NCBI RefSeq assembly: GCF_002775205.1
Contig: NC_036456.1
Location: forward strand, 20,857,968 to 20,921,967
DNA: 64,000 nt
From: Xiphophorus maculatus
Taxonomy: Eukaryota; Chordata; Actinopteri; Cyprinodontiformes; Poeciliidae
Reading direction: 5' to 3'
The translations under genes and the position numbers were made by a program. Positions 25,135 to 35,243 of the stretch are shown here, piece after piece; position 1 is the first letter of the stretch, and each line of letters opens with the position of its first letter. A model generated the notes under the pieces. It had not been told where the DNA came from and did not search any database. It saw only the letters and a list, made by a program, of their open reading frames with translations.

Positions 25135-26486
25135 GGAGGAAAAGGTCAAGAAAGATGATCAGAGTTCATCTTATCAGCATCCATGAGAGTTTGTCCTGTC
25201 TACCAGACTCTAGGCTGGAGCTAACAGCTGTTAGCATGAAGCTGAAATGAAATGTTTGCATTCTCTGGGATTCTGTCAGTCTGAGTTCATCTCTGTCCTG
25301 AACACAGTGAGCTCCGTTCCTCAGCAAGGCGCCGGGTTGTCGGATCGATTCCAGCTGCTTCAACATCCAGGCTGTTTCTGTCAGTCAGGATTCAAACTGT
25401 TTCTCAGTGAAACTTCTGCTTTACTCTCGTGATGTCACATCCCGTCACTTCCTGTCCGTGATGTCACTTCCTGTCAGTGATGTCACAAATGCTCATCATA
25501 TCATTGGTTCTGTTTTATAAGACAATAAATAGTTTTTGTCGTCATGTTGTTAACGTTTTCATTTGTTAATCTAAAGTGATAATTAGATTCATTAATTACA
25601 TAAATTTTGATTAATCAGATTTTCCTTACATTAAAAGGTTCCAGCAACATCCAGTAACAACAGTTTTGTTGTGCTAAAAGCAGTTAGCCTATCAGTATAG
25701 AATAGCATATTAATGCTAACATGTAGCAGCTAATGCTAATGTCAGCATCCAGATTTCTAAAGAAACTCCATGATCAAACTCTGATCATTCATCTGATGGC
25801 TGAAGATTAAAAACTATAAATATCTTTATTATTAAGTTCAAATGTCTGTTTATTCAATAATTTAGCAGCAAAAATAGATTTTGGAATAAAGAAGTTGATC
25901 ATTTCAGTGATAGTTTAATTACAGACCCTGAAATTAACTCAAAGTTTTAACCACTAGTTTAAATAAATATTTCATTTAATGAGGATAAAGACACAAACAA
26001 ACGTGACGCGATGAGAAAAGGTTTTAACTCTCCAGGTTTCACAGACATCTGATTCCTGCCAGACTTTTACAAACTACAGAACCGTCTGACAACCAGAAAC
26101 ACACGGCCAGGAACTGAAGCAGCTCAGTTTTAATATTTTATCTAAGTTTTAATGTCAGTTTCTGCAGGTTTCTCACTAAAACAACCTTTCTTATTTACAC
26201 TGCAGCAGCTGGACGATTCAGATAAACTCAAATATTTACATCATTTCAGTGGAAATAACAGAACGAGACTTTAGGGAGGAATCATTTGGTGCAGCTGTGG
26301 ATTGTAAACTGCAGATTAACAGATTAATCTGGTGTTTGATCCAGATTAACACTGACATTCAGAGTGAAACCAGCTGAACTGTTTGAGCTCCGTTGAGGCT
26401 TCTTGTTTGTCTCCTTGGTAAATAAACTTCCAGCAGGGGAGTGGCAGCTTCTCCTCTGAGTGGACTGTTCTGTAAACTTTGCTGCA
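25135..26486. other. gene-free stretch upstream of GPCR exon 24929-25134
   Basis: No exon is supported. It is 5' flank if the ATG at 25134 is used, or intron if the exon at 30157-30232 is used. It contains a direct repeat of GATGTCAC(T/A)TCCTGTC near 25430-25490. Confidence 0.45.
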
Positions 26487-28237
26487 CAGGGCCGTGCAGA
26501 GACCTTTGGAGGGTCAGGGGCTCAAATTAAAAAAGGCCCCATTGAACAAAATCTCCGTACAACAACACAGCAACAACCCACATGAACCAAGAATCTAACT
26601 GGATCCTACTGGATCATCGCCATCATGCAGGAAATGCAAAGCAAATCTAGTCTCTATTTTCCCCAACAGGTAAAAAGTTTCTGTTTCTGCTGCTGACAGT
26701 CCTGGAGGGCTGAGCTGATCTGAGACTGTAGCTGTTAAACAGACCAGAGGAGAGAAGGTCAAAGGTCATGAAGTTATGAAATAAGCTAATTTGCTGCCAT
26801 TTTACTAATGAAGCCCTAATAATATCTATTTAACCTCTAGAACAACCTGGCTGCAGACTGATTTATAGATCAGAAACTCAAAGGGGTTAAAACTATATAA
26901 TAGTTTGATGTTAAACCTCTAGATCTAGAATTATAAGACTGGAATATCAAGGCAAAGAAAACTGTAGCTGCTGGTAGGGGCCATTCAGGGGCCTCCAGAC
27001 ACTCAGGGGCCTCCAGACACTCAGGGGCCTCCAGACATTCAGGGGCCTCCAGACATTCAGGGGCCACCAGACATTCAGGGGCCTCCAGACACTCAGGGGC
27101 CTCCAGACACTCAGGGGCCTCCAGACATTCAGGGGCCTCCAGACACTCAGGGGCCTCCAGACACTCAGGGGCCTCCAGACATTCAGGGGCCTCCAGACAT
27201 TCAGGGGCCTCCAGACACTCAGGGGCCTCCAGACATTCAGGGGCCTCCAGACATTCAGGGGCCTCCAGACATTCAGGGGCCTCCAGAGACTCAGGGGCCT
27301 CCAGACACTCAGGGGCCTCCAGACACTCAGGGGCCTCCAGACATTCAGGGGCCTCCAGACATTCAGGGGCCTCCAGACATTCAGGGGCCTCCAGACACTC
27401 AGGGGCCTCCAGACACTCAGGGGCCTCCAGACATTCAGGGGCCTCCAGACACTCAGGGGCCTCCAGACATTCAAGGGCCTCCAGACATTCAGGGGCCTCC
27501 AGACACTCAGGGGCCTCCAGACACTCAGGGGCCTCCAGACATTCAGGGGCCTCCAGACATTCAGGGGCCCCTAGAAATGGTCTAATTGTACCACAGACCA
27601 TAGATCTAAACCTGTAGCATCATTTATAGAGAATAACAATGTTATTACATTTTATTTAATGCATCAGCCGAGAAAAAATAAATAGTACATTTAGGATTTA
27701 ACTAGGACGTTTACCCTGTAAAAGTTTAAAGAATCATCTTGATAGACTGCCTGTAGTGAACCGGGCTTTTAGCAGAATGATGAAGTTAAAGTCAGAAGTT
27801 TCTCTGCAGCATTTCTGAGTTTAGTGGTGAGGCGGGTTTTGTCCCACTATTGCAGGACGATTATAAAAATATAAATAGAAACAGTTTTTCTAACGTCAAC
27901 ATCAGACCTACGTTTTTATTCACAAACCAGTTAATGAAAATATTCTTGCCCATAATTAGATAGATAGAGGAACAGATCCTCCTCCTCCTCACCATGGAGT
28001 CTGAACAACATGGAGGCTCTGAGAGTCATTATTAGCCTGAGGGCAGCCAGACTAGTTTATTTTACTACATTATTATATTTAGAGAAATATTATTGCTGAG
28101 GGGAACAAGCAGGCCTTCTGACATACAGATTAAACATAAATTAAAAAAAAAACAACTCAAAAGGCCAGTAGGGGCATCAAGGATAAAAGGAGCAGGGGCT
28201 CAAGGCCCCCATCGCCCCCCCTCTCTGCATGTGCCTG
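26487..28237. mobile_element. hAT-like non-autonomous element
   Basis: The ends are imperfect inverted repeats: CAGGGCCGTGCAGAGA on the left, and CAGGCACATGCAGAGA read inward from the right. A GGGGCTCAA / TTGAGCCCC pair lies just inside. Flanking 8-mers TTGCTGCA (26479-26486) and TTGATACA (28238-28245) agree at six of eight positions, as expected for an old hAT target duplication. No transposase frame is present. The interior holds a large 18-bp array. Confidence 0.55.
26988..27568. repeat. 18-bp minisatellite
   Basis: About 32 copies of CCTCCAGACA(T/C)TCAGGGG occur. The unit length is a multiple of three, so the minus strand stays open for 243 codons of LEAPEC repeats. I see no start context, signal or splice structure that would make this a protein. 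Confidence 0.95.
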
Positions 28238-28395
28238 TTGATACAGGTCATAGTTCTGTTCAGGTTCTGACATGAAGGAACAGAACCAGGAACCGGTCCA
28301 GATTTAGTTTTGACAGAGCAAAGATAGAAAAACTGATAAAAGATCTGGAATAGAAATGTGAACCAGGAAGCGACAGGAAACGACTGCTGGCGTGT

Positions 28396-29010
28396 CAGAG
28401 TGTGTGTGTGTGCGCGCGCGTGTGTGTGTGTGTAGGTGTGTGTGTGTGTGTGGGTGTGTGTTGTTCAAACAGGTCAGCCTGTTGGAACAAGGCAGCTTTT
28501 ATTGGCAGAGCATCGAGGAAAACAGACGGTTTGTTCTGGACTCTGGATTTGAATGACGGTTCATCAGCTGGATTATAAAATGGAAATGAATGGTGATGCG
28601 TTCAGGTTCGGCTCTGACGGACTGTGATGCGTTCAGGTTCAGCTCTGATGGACTGTGATGTGTTCAGGTTCAGCTCTGATGGACTGTGATGTGTTCAGGT
28701 TCAGCTCTGACGGACTGTGATGCGTTCAGGTTCAGCTCTGATGGACTGTGATGCGTTCAGGTTCAGCTCTGACGGACTGTGATGCGTTCAGGTTCGGCTC
28801 TGATGGACTGTGATGCGTTCAGGTTCGGCTCTGACGGACTGTGATGCGTTCAGGTTCGGCTCTGACGGACCGTGATGCGTTCAGGTTCGGCTCTGACGGA
28901 CTGTGATGCGTTCAGGTTCAGCTCTGATGGACTGTGATGTGTTCAGGTTCAGCTCTGACGGACTGTGATGCGTTCAGGTTCAGCTCTGACGGACTGTGCT
29001 GCGTTCAGGT
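28396..29010. repeat. GT tract and 31-bp minisatellite
   Basis: A GT/GC tract lies at 28396-28460. At 28590-29010, about 13 copies of a 31-bp unit contain GATGCGTTCAGGTTC(A/G)GCTC and a GACGGACTGT-type junction. Variation is mainly CpG/TpG, which suggests methylation-linked decay. Confidence 0.93.
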
Positions 29011-29969
29011 TCAGCTGTGGGCTGATTTTATGCTAATCAGGGCTTTCTGCCTTTATTTGGTTAATAATCTCTAAATGAATCAGAATCAGATCATCATTAA
29101 TAAAATGATGTTTCTCTGGACCTGAGGCTGTGACCTCTGACCCCGGCTCTGAGCTGTTTAGAGTTTAGTTAACTGACCTTTAACCGTCCAGCAGCTCAGA
29201 AACAGACGAATCAAACCAGCTGGTTGGTCTTTATATTCCTTTAAATTATTCATTAATATGAACTTTTTTAGAAAATTTCAATCCGTCATTCAAGTTTTTA
29301 CTTTTTTACTTTTATTTTTGTTGTTTTCTTATTTTAGAGCAAAATATTGTTTAATTCTAATATTTTTTAATAAGACATTTTTTTTTGTAATTCAAATTTT
29401 TTATTGATTTTCTGAAAATTATCTCACATAAAACACAAATACAGAACAAAAAAAACAAAAAAGGCTGGTGCACCACCCCCCCCCCCCAATACCCAGGGTA
29501 CAGTCATATATTATATGTATATTACAGTGTCAATTCAAAAACATTCAGTAGTTGAGAAAAAGGTAATTGTCCGGGAAAATCAGACTTGATCCAGATACGT
29601 TACTCGAAGCCATAGTTCTTTTCAATGAGTCCCAAAAACTATCCCATTCCATGTCCCTGTTGTTGAGCATGACTTCATAAGTTTAATAAGACATTTTCAT
29701 TTCTAAGCCATTTTATGTTTAACTTAAGCATTTTATTTGTTAAATATGTTTAATCAAAATATGTTTTGATGTGTTTAATATTAATTTCTGCTGTTATTAG
29801 TTCCCATATGTTTGCACTTTGACCTTTAACCTAAAAATGCTTTAAAATAAAGTTACTTTGAACTTAACATGATTTCTTTTGAGCTTTAATATTGAATGGA
29901 AACATTTTAATTCTGTTGTAAAGTTTATTATTATGTTGTTTCTTTCTGAAAGTTTGAATAAATGCACAA

Positions 29970-30047
<78 letters not shown>

Positions 30048-30156
30048 CCTCCACAGTGAATCTCTAAATTGAATCTGCAGATAAATATTTGCTCTAGGAT
30101 CTGAACATAGATAATAATACTAGAAGTGCAGATTGTTTCTATCTAGATTTTCTCAC
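29011..30156. other. AT-rich stretch with possible retroelement tail and AAT repeat
   Basis: The segment at 29380-29690 has a poly-C run (29475-29486) and sequence that looks like a dispersed retroposon fragment on the minus strand. I could not assign its family. A perfect (AAT)n microsatellite fills 29971-30047. No exon was seen. Confidence 0.4.
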
Positions 30157-30232
30157 CCTCCAGCCTCGCAGCGGGTTCCGCCTGCAGCTCCTTCATCCAG
30201 GTACCGGTCCGGTTCCGGTCCGCTCCGGCCAT
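30157..30232 (-). CDS. candidate first coding exon of the GPCR gene
   Basis: On the minus strand an ATG at 30232 opens 25 codons (starting MAGADRNRTGTWMKELQAEP) that end in phase 1 at a good donor, GAGG|GTGAGA. The acceptor TGTTTTCCAG|ATTGG at 25106/25107 in the GPCR gene is also phase 1. Joining them gives GAG-GAT-TGG and a continuous 413-aa receptor (76+178+168+168+652 bases). The piece has one NRT glycosylation site and no hydrophobic segment, as expected for an extracellular N terminus. The competing model is that it belongs to another gene and the receptor starts at 25134. Confidence 0.45.
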
Positions 30233-30470
30233 CAGTCCCGGTCCGGTCCGATCAGCAGCAGCGCTCGCAGCCCTCTGGGTGTCGGTTCGGATCCCGGAGT
30301 GAAGTGGTTCCGTGAAAGGGGCGTGTTCTGGTCGGGCGTGGAGCCGCGGAGCTCCGATTCCTGGGAACTCCGGGTTTCTGTCCGGTTCTTCCTGATCCAG
30401 TTCGGTTCCTCTGAGCGGCGAGGGGTGTGCACTGGTGACGTCATAGATAACCTCAGGTTGGCGCTGGAGG
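30233..30470 (-). promoter_or_regulatory. CpG-rich promoter-like segment with CRE
   Basis: The segment is rich in CpG and CCGGTCCGG-type sequence and lies directly upstream of the minus-strand exon 30157-30232. It includes a perfect CRE, TGACGTCA, at 30436-30443. It is bounded upstream by AAT microsatellites at 30475-30612. Confidence 0.5.
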
Positions 30471-30474
30471 CCAA

Positions 30475-30487
30475 AATAATAATAATA

Positions 30488-30520
<33 letters not shown>

Positions 30521-30560
30521 GAATAATATAATAATAATAAACAATAACAATAACAACAAC

Positions 30561-30607
<47 letters not shown>

Positions 30608-30612
30608 CAACA
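30475..30612. repeat. AAT/AAC trinucleotide microsatellite
   Basis: Imperfect (AAT)n with AAC and AATAAT interruptions. Long poly-Leu, poly-Tyr and poly-Ile frames on the minus strand come only from this tract. Confidence 0.95.
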
Positions 30613-31680
30613 GCGGCAGGTTTCCAGCAGCCTGAGGGGAAAGAACCGGTTCACAAGAACCGGACTGGGCGGAACGACGTTCATTAAGTGATTCATTCCT
30701 TCAGTTGTTCAACATGGAAACAAATAAAGTTACATAACAGCTCATATTTAAAAATGTACCCAGAAACCATGAAGAGTAAACAACTAGACTGGAAACCAGC
30801 AAGACTCAGCAGGGACTGGGAGATTCCCAGTTCACCCAGTTCACCCAGTTCACCAAATCAAACTGTTATTTTAATCTCAATAAATGGATCAAATAACCCA
30901 GAAGCTGCTGTTTATGATCCTCTGGTTGGTTTTGGTTGATATGAAACATTAATGAGACAAAAACAACAAAACAAAACAGAGAATCTGTAGAAGAGATGAA
31001 TTATGTTTTCACTGCAGAACTTCAGTAAATTAATATAATTTAACTAATAAAAAAATTTATCATCAAACATCAAATTAAAGGATCAAAATTAATACAGTAA
31101 AATTCAAAAACAAAAATAAAAATAAAACAAAGTAATAATGAATAAATGATGCAGAATCAAAATTAAGAGATTTTAAAAAATAAAATCAAAAATAAAAATA
31201 GAAATAATGAAAAATATGAATAAATAGAAATAAAACATAAATACATTATTAACTGAATATTACAAAATGAAATGAAACAAAACGGAGGTAAAAAAATTAC
31301 TGAAAAAAACTGAAATAAAATATAAATAATACCATACCATACCAACTTTATTTATAAAGCACTTTAAAACAACCACAGCTGATACAAAGTGCTGTACATC
31401 AAAACACAACATAACAATAAAAAAAACAAAAAAAACAATACAAAACAAAAATAAACAAAAAATATTAAAATAAGCATAAAAATGACCAAAATTTTAAAAA
31501 TCTGTGTAATTTATAATATAAAACACATTAATACAAAATAATTGTAAATAATTTTGAAAATCTTTAGGAATTAAATAATAATAAAATAAAATAAAATATA
31601 AAATCAATAAAACATTTCAGTCCAAACAGACAGTCCAGAGTTTAGTTTGGAAACATGAAAACTTTCATAAATGTGTCATA
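30613..31680. other. AT-rich gene-free stretch with retroposon-like tail
   Basis: At 31330-31400, ACTTTATTTATAAAGCACTT and ACAAAGTGCTGTACATC form a segment found widely in fish genomes, resembling the 3' end of a non-LTR retroposon on the minus strand. A diverged similar segment lies at 32810-32870. No exon was seen. Confidence 0.45.
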
Positions 31681-31689
31681 AATCAAACA

Positions 31690-31935
31690 TCAGCGACGCT
31701 GCAGGTGAGTCAGACACCTGAGGAATGGACCAATCAGAGCGCACACAGCCAGTCACGTGACCAGCAGCCGCGCTTTGGGAAAATAAAAACCATGGATCCA
31801 TAATAAACACAGAAACTGAGCCAATCAGAGCGCAGGCAACAGGAAGACAAAATGACGTCATCAATGCAACATGGAGAGGACATGGCGCCACCTGGTGGCG
31901 ACTGAGGAAAGTAGGAACGGCAACTTCCGGTTTAG
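31690..31935. promoter_or_regulatory. cluster of promoter motifs without an identified gene
   Basis: Within 240 bases lie CCAATCAG at 31730 and 31821, the palindromic E-box GTCACGTGAC at 31752-31761 and the CRE TGACGTCA at 31853-31860. They are followed by a CTCF-like CGCCACCTGGTGGCG at 31886-31900 and the ETS core ACTTCCGG at 31923-31930. The order and density resemble a vertebrate promoter. No coding exon could be attached on either side. Confidence 0.45.
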
Positions 31936-33493
31936 TTAAAGGGAATAATTCATCTATTGATCATGAACATATAAAACATATAAAACATATAAAATATATA
32001 AATATATAAAATATTTAAATATAGCACCGCAGATGAATTCAGAACATTAAATATTTCTCTAAGGGAGACATTTGTGCAGAAGTCATTGGTCGCTTTTTAG
32101 ATTTAAATGAAAAAAAAAAATGAAAGAGGCGATTTTTAGAAATTCAGTAAAAACAGTAAAAACACAGAAATGCATTTTTATTTTCCTTTTTAATCTTTAC
32201 ATGTTTAAGTTTTGTCTTTCTGTGCAGCAGCAGAAGAATTACAGCAAATTCTCACAAATATAAAAATAAAATAAAAGTCTAAACATTAATAACAAAATTT
32301 AGTCAAAACTATCATGTAGTTATGAAAAAACTACTTCAGTCTAGAGAAATGTGCAACTGAGTTTAAGAAGAACCCGAACCGGTTCTGGTGAGTTACATCA
32401 TCAGAGCTCGTTGGTCTATTTGACTGATTGATTGATTGATTTATTGGTTGTTTGATTGATTGGTACCAGAACCGGTCCGGGTCTGGAAGGCGGGACAAAC
32501 CTCTCCAGGTCCCCTGGAGCCGACCTCATGGCCGAACCGTGGACTTGGATCAGAACCAGGACTGGAGCGGCTGAACGGAGCAGAACCGCGATGATCTATG
32601 GCAAGCCGTTTTAACATAAATTCGGACAGAGTCCAGATATCTCAAATTGTTTTATGACTAAACGTTTTAGTAATTTAAAATATCTCTAATTATTAGTCTA
32701 AATGACGTCATATACATCTACAATGAATTACTGAATTATCTACATTTAAATTATGACTAGTCACAAAGTAAATTCAAAATATCTCAATTTTAGTTTTGAG
32801 TAAAACTAATTTTATTTATGTAACACATTTTAAACAACAAGACAAAACAAAATGCTTTACAGGAAACGGAAACACAAATAAAACCAAAGTAAAGAGCAAA
32901 AGAAGAAAAAGTTGGATGAAAAGACAACATTGGGTAGAATATGGCACATAAAGCAAGACAAAAACAAAGACAAACGGGAAAAGTTATATGTTGGTGGAAA
33001 AATTAATCAACTTATTTACAAACTGTGTGCAGAATGTAAAACTGATGAGCAGTAAATATGTAAATATTGTGCTAGTTATCAGTATTGGACCAAAGGCTTT
33101 AAAATTGTGACACTTTTGATGGTTCAGATAAACTCAGGAAACTGTAACAGCAGCTGCTGGGGGCCAATTTAATTTTTTGTCATGGGGCCCCAGGTTCCTG
33201 GCAGCGGCCCTGCTGGCCCCTGAACTCGGTGCCAGTCTGTGGAAACTGCTGTAGAGGTGAGTTGTATTTTTCAGCCCACAGTAGAAAAGTGTTGGCAACA
33301 CAGAAAACATAATTCTTATTAACTAAGTCATGAATATTTACTAGATGTGAGACTGGAACCAACTTTTGTACGTTTATTTGTTAACACTATAAAACACTAT
33401 GTGTTAAATGCTATTTATTTAAATTCATCTGCTAAATAAAACCCACCGTTTTAGAGCGAAGACGGTTCAGAAACATGATCCTGTCTCCTGCCA
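31936..33493. other. AT-rich gene-free stretch
   Basis: No exon, RNA gene or clear transposon was recognised, apart from the weak retroposon-like segment near 32810-32870 and a short GATT run near 32430. Confidence 0.45.
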
Positions 33494-33840
33494 CAGGACA
33501 GGAGACAGGACAGGAGACAGGACAAGAGACATGACAGGAGACAGGACAGGAGACAGGACAAGAGACATGACAAGAGACAGGACAGGAGACAGGACAGGAG
33601 ACAGGACAGGAGACAGGACAAGAGACATGACAGGAGACAGGACAGGAGACAGGACAAGAGACAGGACAGGAGACAGGACAGGAGACATGACAGGAGACAG
33701 GACAGGAGACAGAACAGGAGACAGGACAGGAGACAGGACAGGAGACAGGACAGGACACGGGACAGGAGACAGGACAGGAGACAGGACAGGAGACAGGACA
33801 GGAGACGGGACAGGAGACAGGACAGGAGACAGGACAGGAC
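33494..33840. repeat. 12-bp minisatellite
   Basis: About 29 copies of GGACAGGAGACA occur with A/T and G/A variants. The multiple-of-three period keeps several frames open on both strands (Thr-Gly-Asp-Arg on plus, Ser-Cys-Pro-Val or Leu-Ser on minus). Confidence 0.96.
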
Positions 33841-35243
33841 ACGTTCTGCTGCAGGACGTCGACCTGCAGCTTCAGACTTTAATGTTCCTGAAGGAAACGG
33901 TTTTCCACAGACCGGCTGCTGGACTCCCGTCGCCAGCGGCAGCAACAACGCAGCTCCTGGTGCAACTGACCCAGGGAACCTCAGCAGGGCTGATGCTGAG
34001 CCGGCAGGATCTTCCCACATGGAGCCGACGACACCAGAGGTCCAATACCTGCAGCCTGGGACCAATCAGGGTTCCTGTTACCGAGGCAACGATCTGTTAT
34101 AGTTCAAATGATTGAACTATAGTGAGTTTGAAGACATGAGGGAAGCTGGACGATACGCCATAAAAATGAAACCTGACACCAGATCCTGTTTTAATTTTTC
34201 TTTCTTTTCTAAAATAAGAAATTGCAAATGACAGAAAACATTTTCAAAAAGTATCTTTTGGTTCCATCAGGGCCGGGCTGGAAGGGTTTGTCTCTATTTA
34301 TCAGAATATAGACATAAAATTAAGTTTCAATAATTTTACCTGAATTAATTATTAAAATTATGAGAAAGTCATTTTATTGAACAGAAAGTTTGGATTTATT
34401 GTGTTGAGTTCTCACAAAATGAATATTTCATCCTTCTAATATTACGACTGTATTCATTATGACTTAATTAATGTAATGATTATTTAATCATGTAAACAAT
34501 CAGCCTCTAATTCTGTCATGAAGTCCAAACAGAGGCAGTAAAACAAGATGGCCGCCCTGCGGTGCTGACATCACAAGAAGCATCAACAAAAAACATCCAG
34601 ATTTTCCAAACATGAAATCTTCATGAAGCAAAACATCAATAAAAATCTTTTATTCATTTCTTTCCCTCTCTTTTTTACCCCAACAGGATTTATTGCCCCT
34701 CCCTGTTGCCCTGCTGCCCAGTGGAGGGGCAGGAATCCAGATGTTTTGTGTCTTTCCAGAGGTTCGTCTGGCTCCTCTTCGTCTCTCTTCAGTTTGCTGA
34801 TTTTCTCTCAGCATCAATAAATAATCAAAGCTGATTTTTCTGATTCAACTAGAACTTCATAAAGTAGATGTGACACAAAGATCTTCCCAGATCAGCTTTA
34901 AACTTTTAGAATCAGCTTTAAACTTTTATAATCAGCTTTAAACTTTTATAATCAGCTTTAAACTTTTATAATCAGCTTTAAACTTTTATAATCAACTTTA
35001 AATTCCTGCAACAACCTGAAGAATAAACAAAGTCATGAAAAAAATAAAAACTGAATTTTACTGAAATCTCTGGTTTGGTAACATAAATATTTTCTCTCTA
35101 TAAATATTAACATTTTTTTCAGGTTATAATGAATTTAAATGATGAGTCAGCAGGACAGAACCCAGATCAACAGAACCAGATGGTTCTGGTCGGGCTCTGG
35201 GTTCGGACCGCAGCTGTCCAGAGGTCAGAGGTCAGAGGTCAGG
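33841..35243. other. gene-free stretch 3' of the FcR-like gene
   Basis: The stretch holds a 20-bp CAGCTTTAAACTTTTATAAT array at 34905-35000 and a CCAATCAG (34062-34069) plus RFX-like GTTACCGAGGCAAC (34077-34090) pair. The part next to 35244 is probably 3' untranslated sequence of the FcR-like gene. Confidence 0.45.

Noticed and set aside
25149-25149. GPCR start at 25149
   Set aside because: That codon is TTG. The first ATG in frame is at 25134, or else the acceptor at 25106 is used from the exon at 30157-30232.
26870-27601. 243-codon minus-strand frame of LEAPEC repeats
   Set aside because: It is the 18-bp minisatellite read through. Other frames are also open, and there is no signal, splice structure or non-repeat domain.
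31886-31951. Short coding exon overlapping the motif cluster
   Set aside because: A 21-codon frame starting at the ATG near 31871 has no domain, no good donor and no conserved look.
33432-34115. Long Cys-Pro-Val, Leu-Ser and Thr-Gly-Asp-Arg frames on both strands
   Set aside because: They come from the 12-bp GGACAGGAGACA array. The non-repeat extensions have no recognisable domain.
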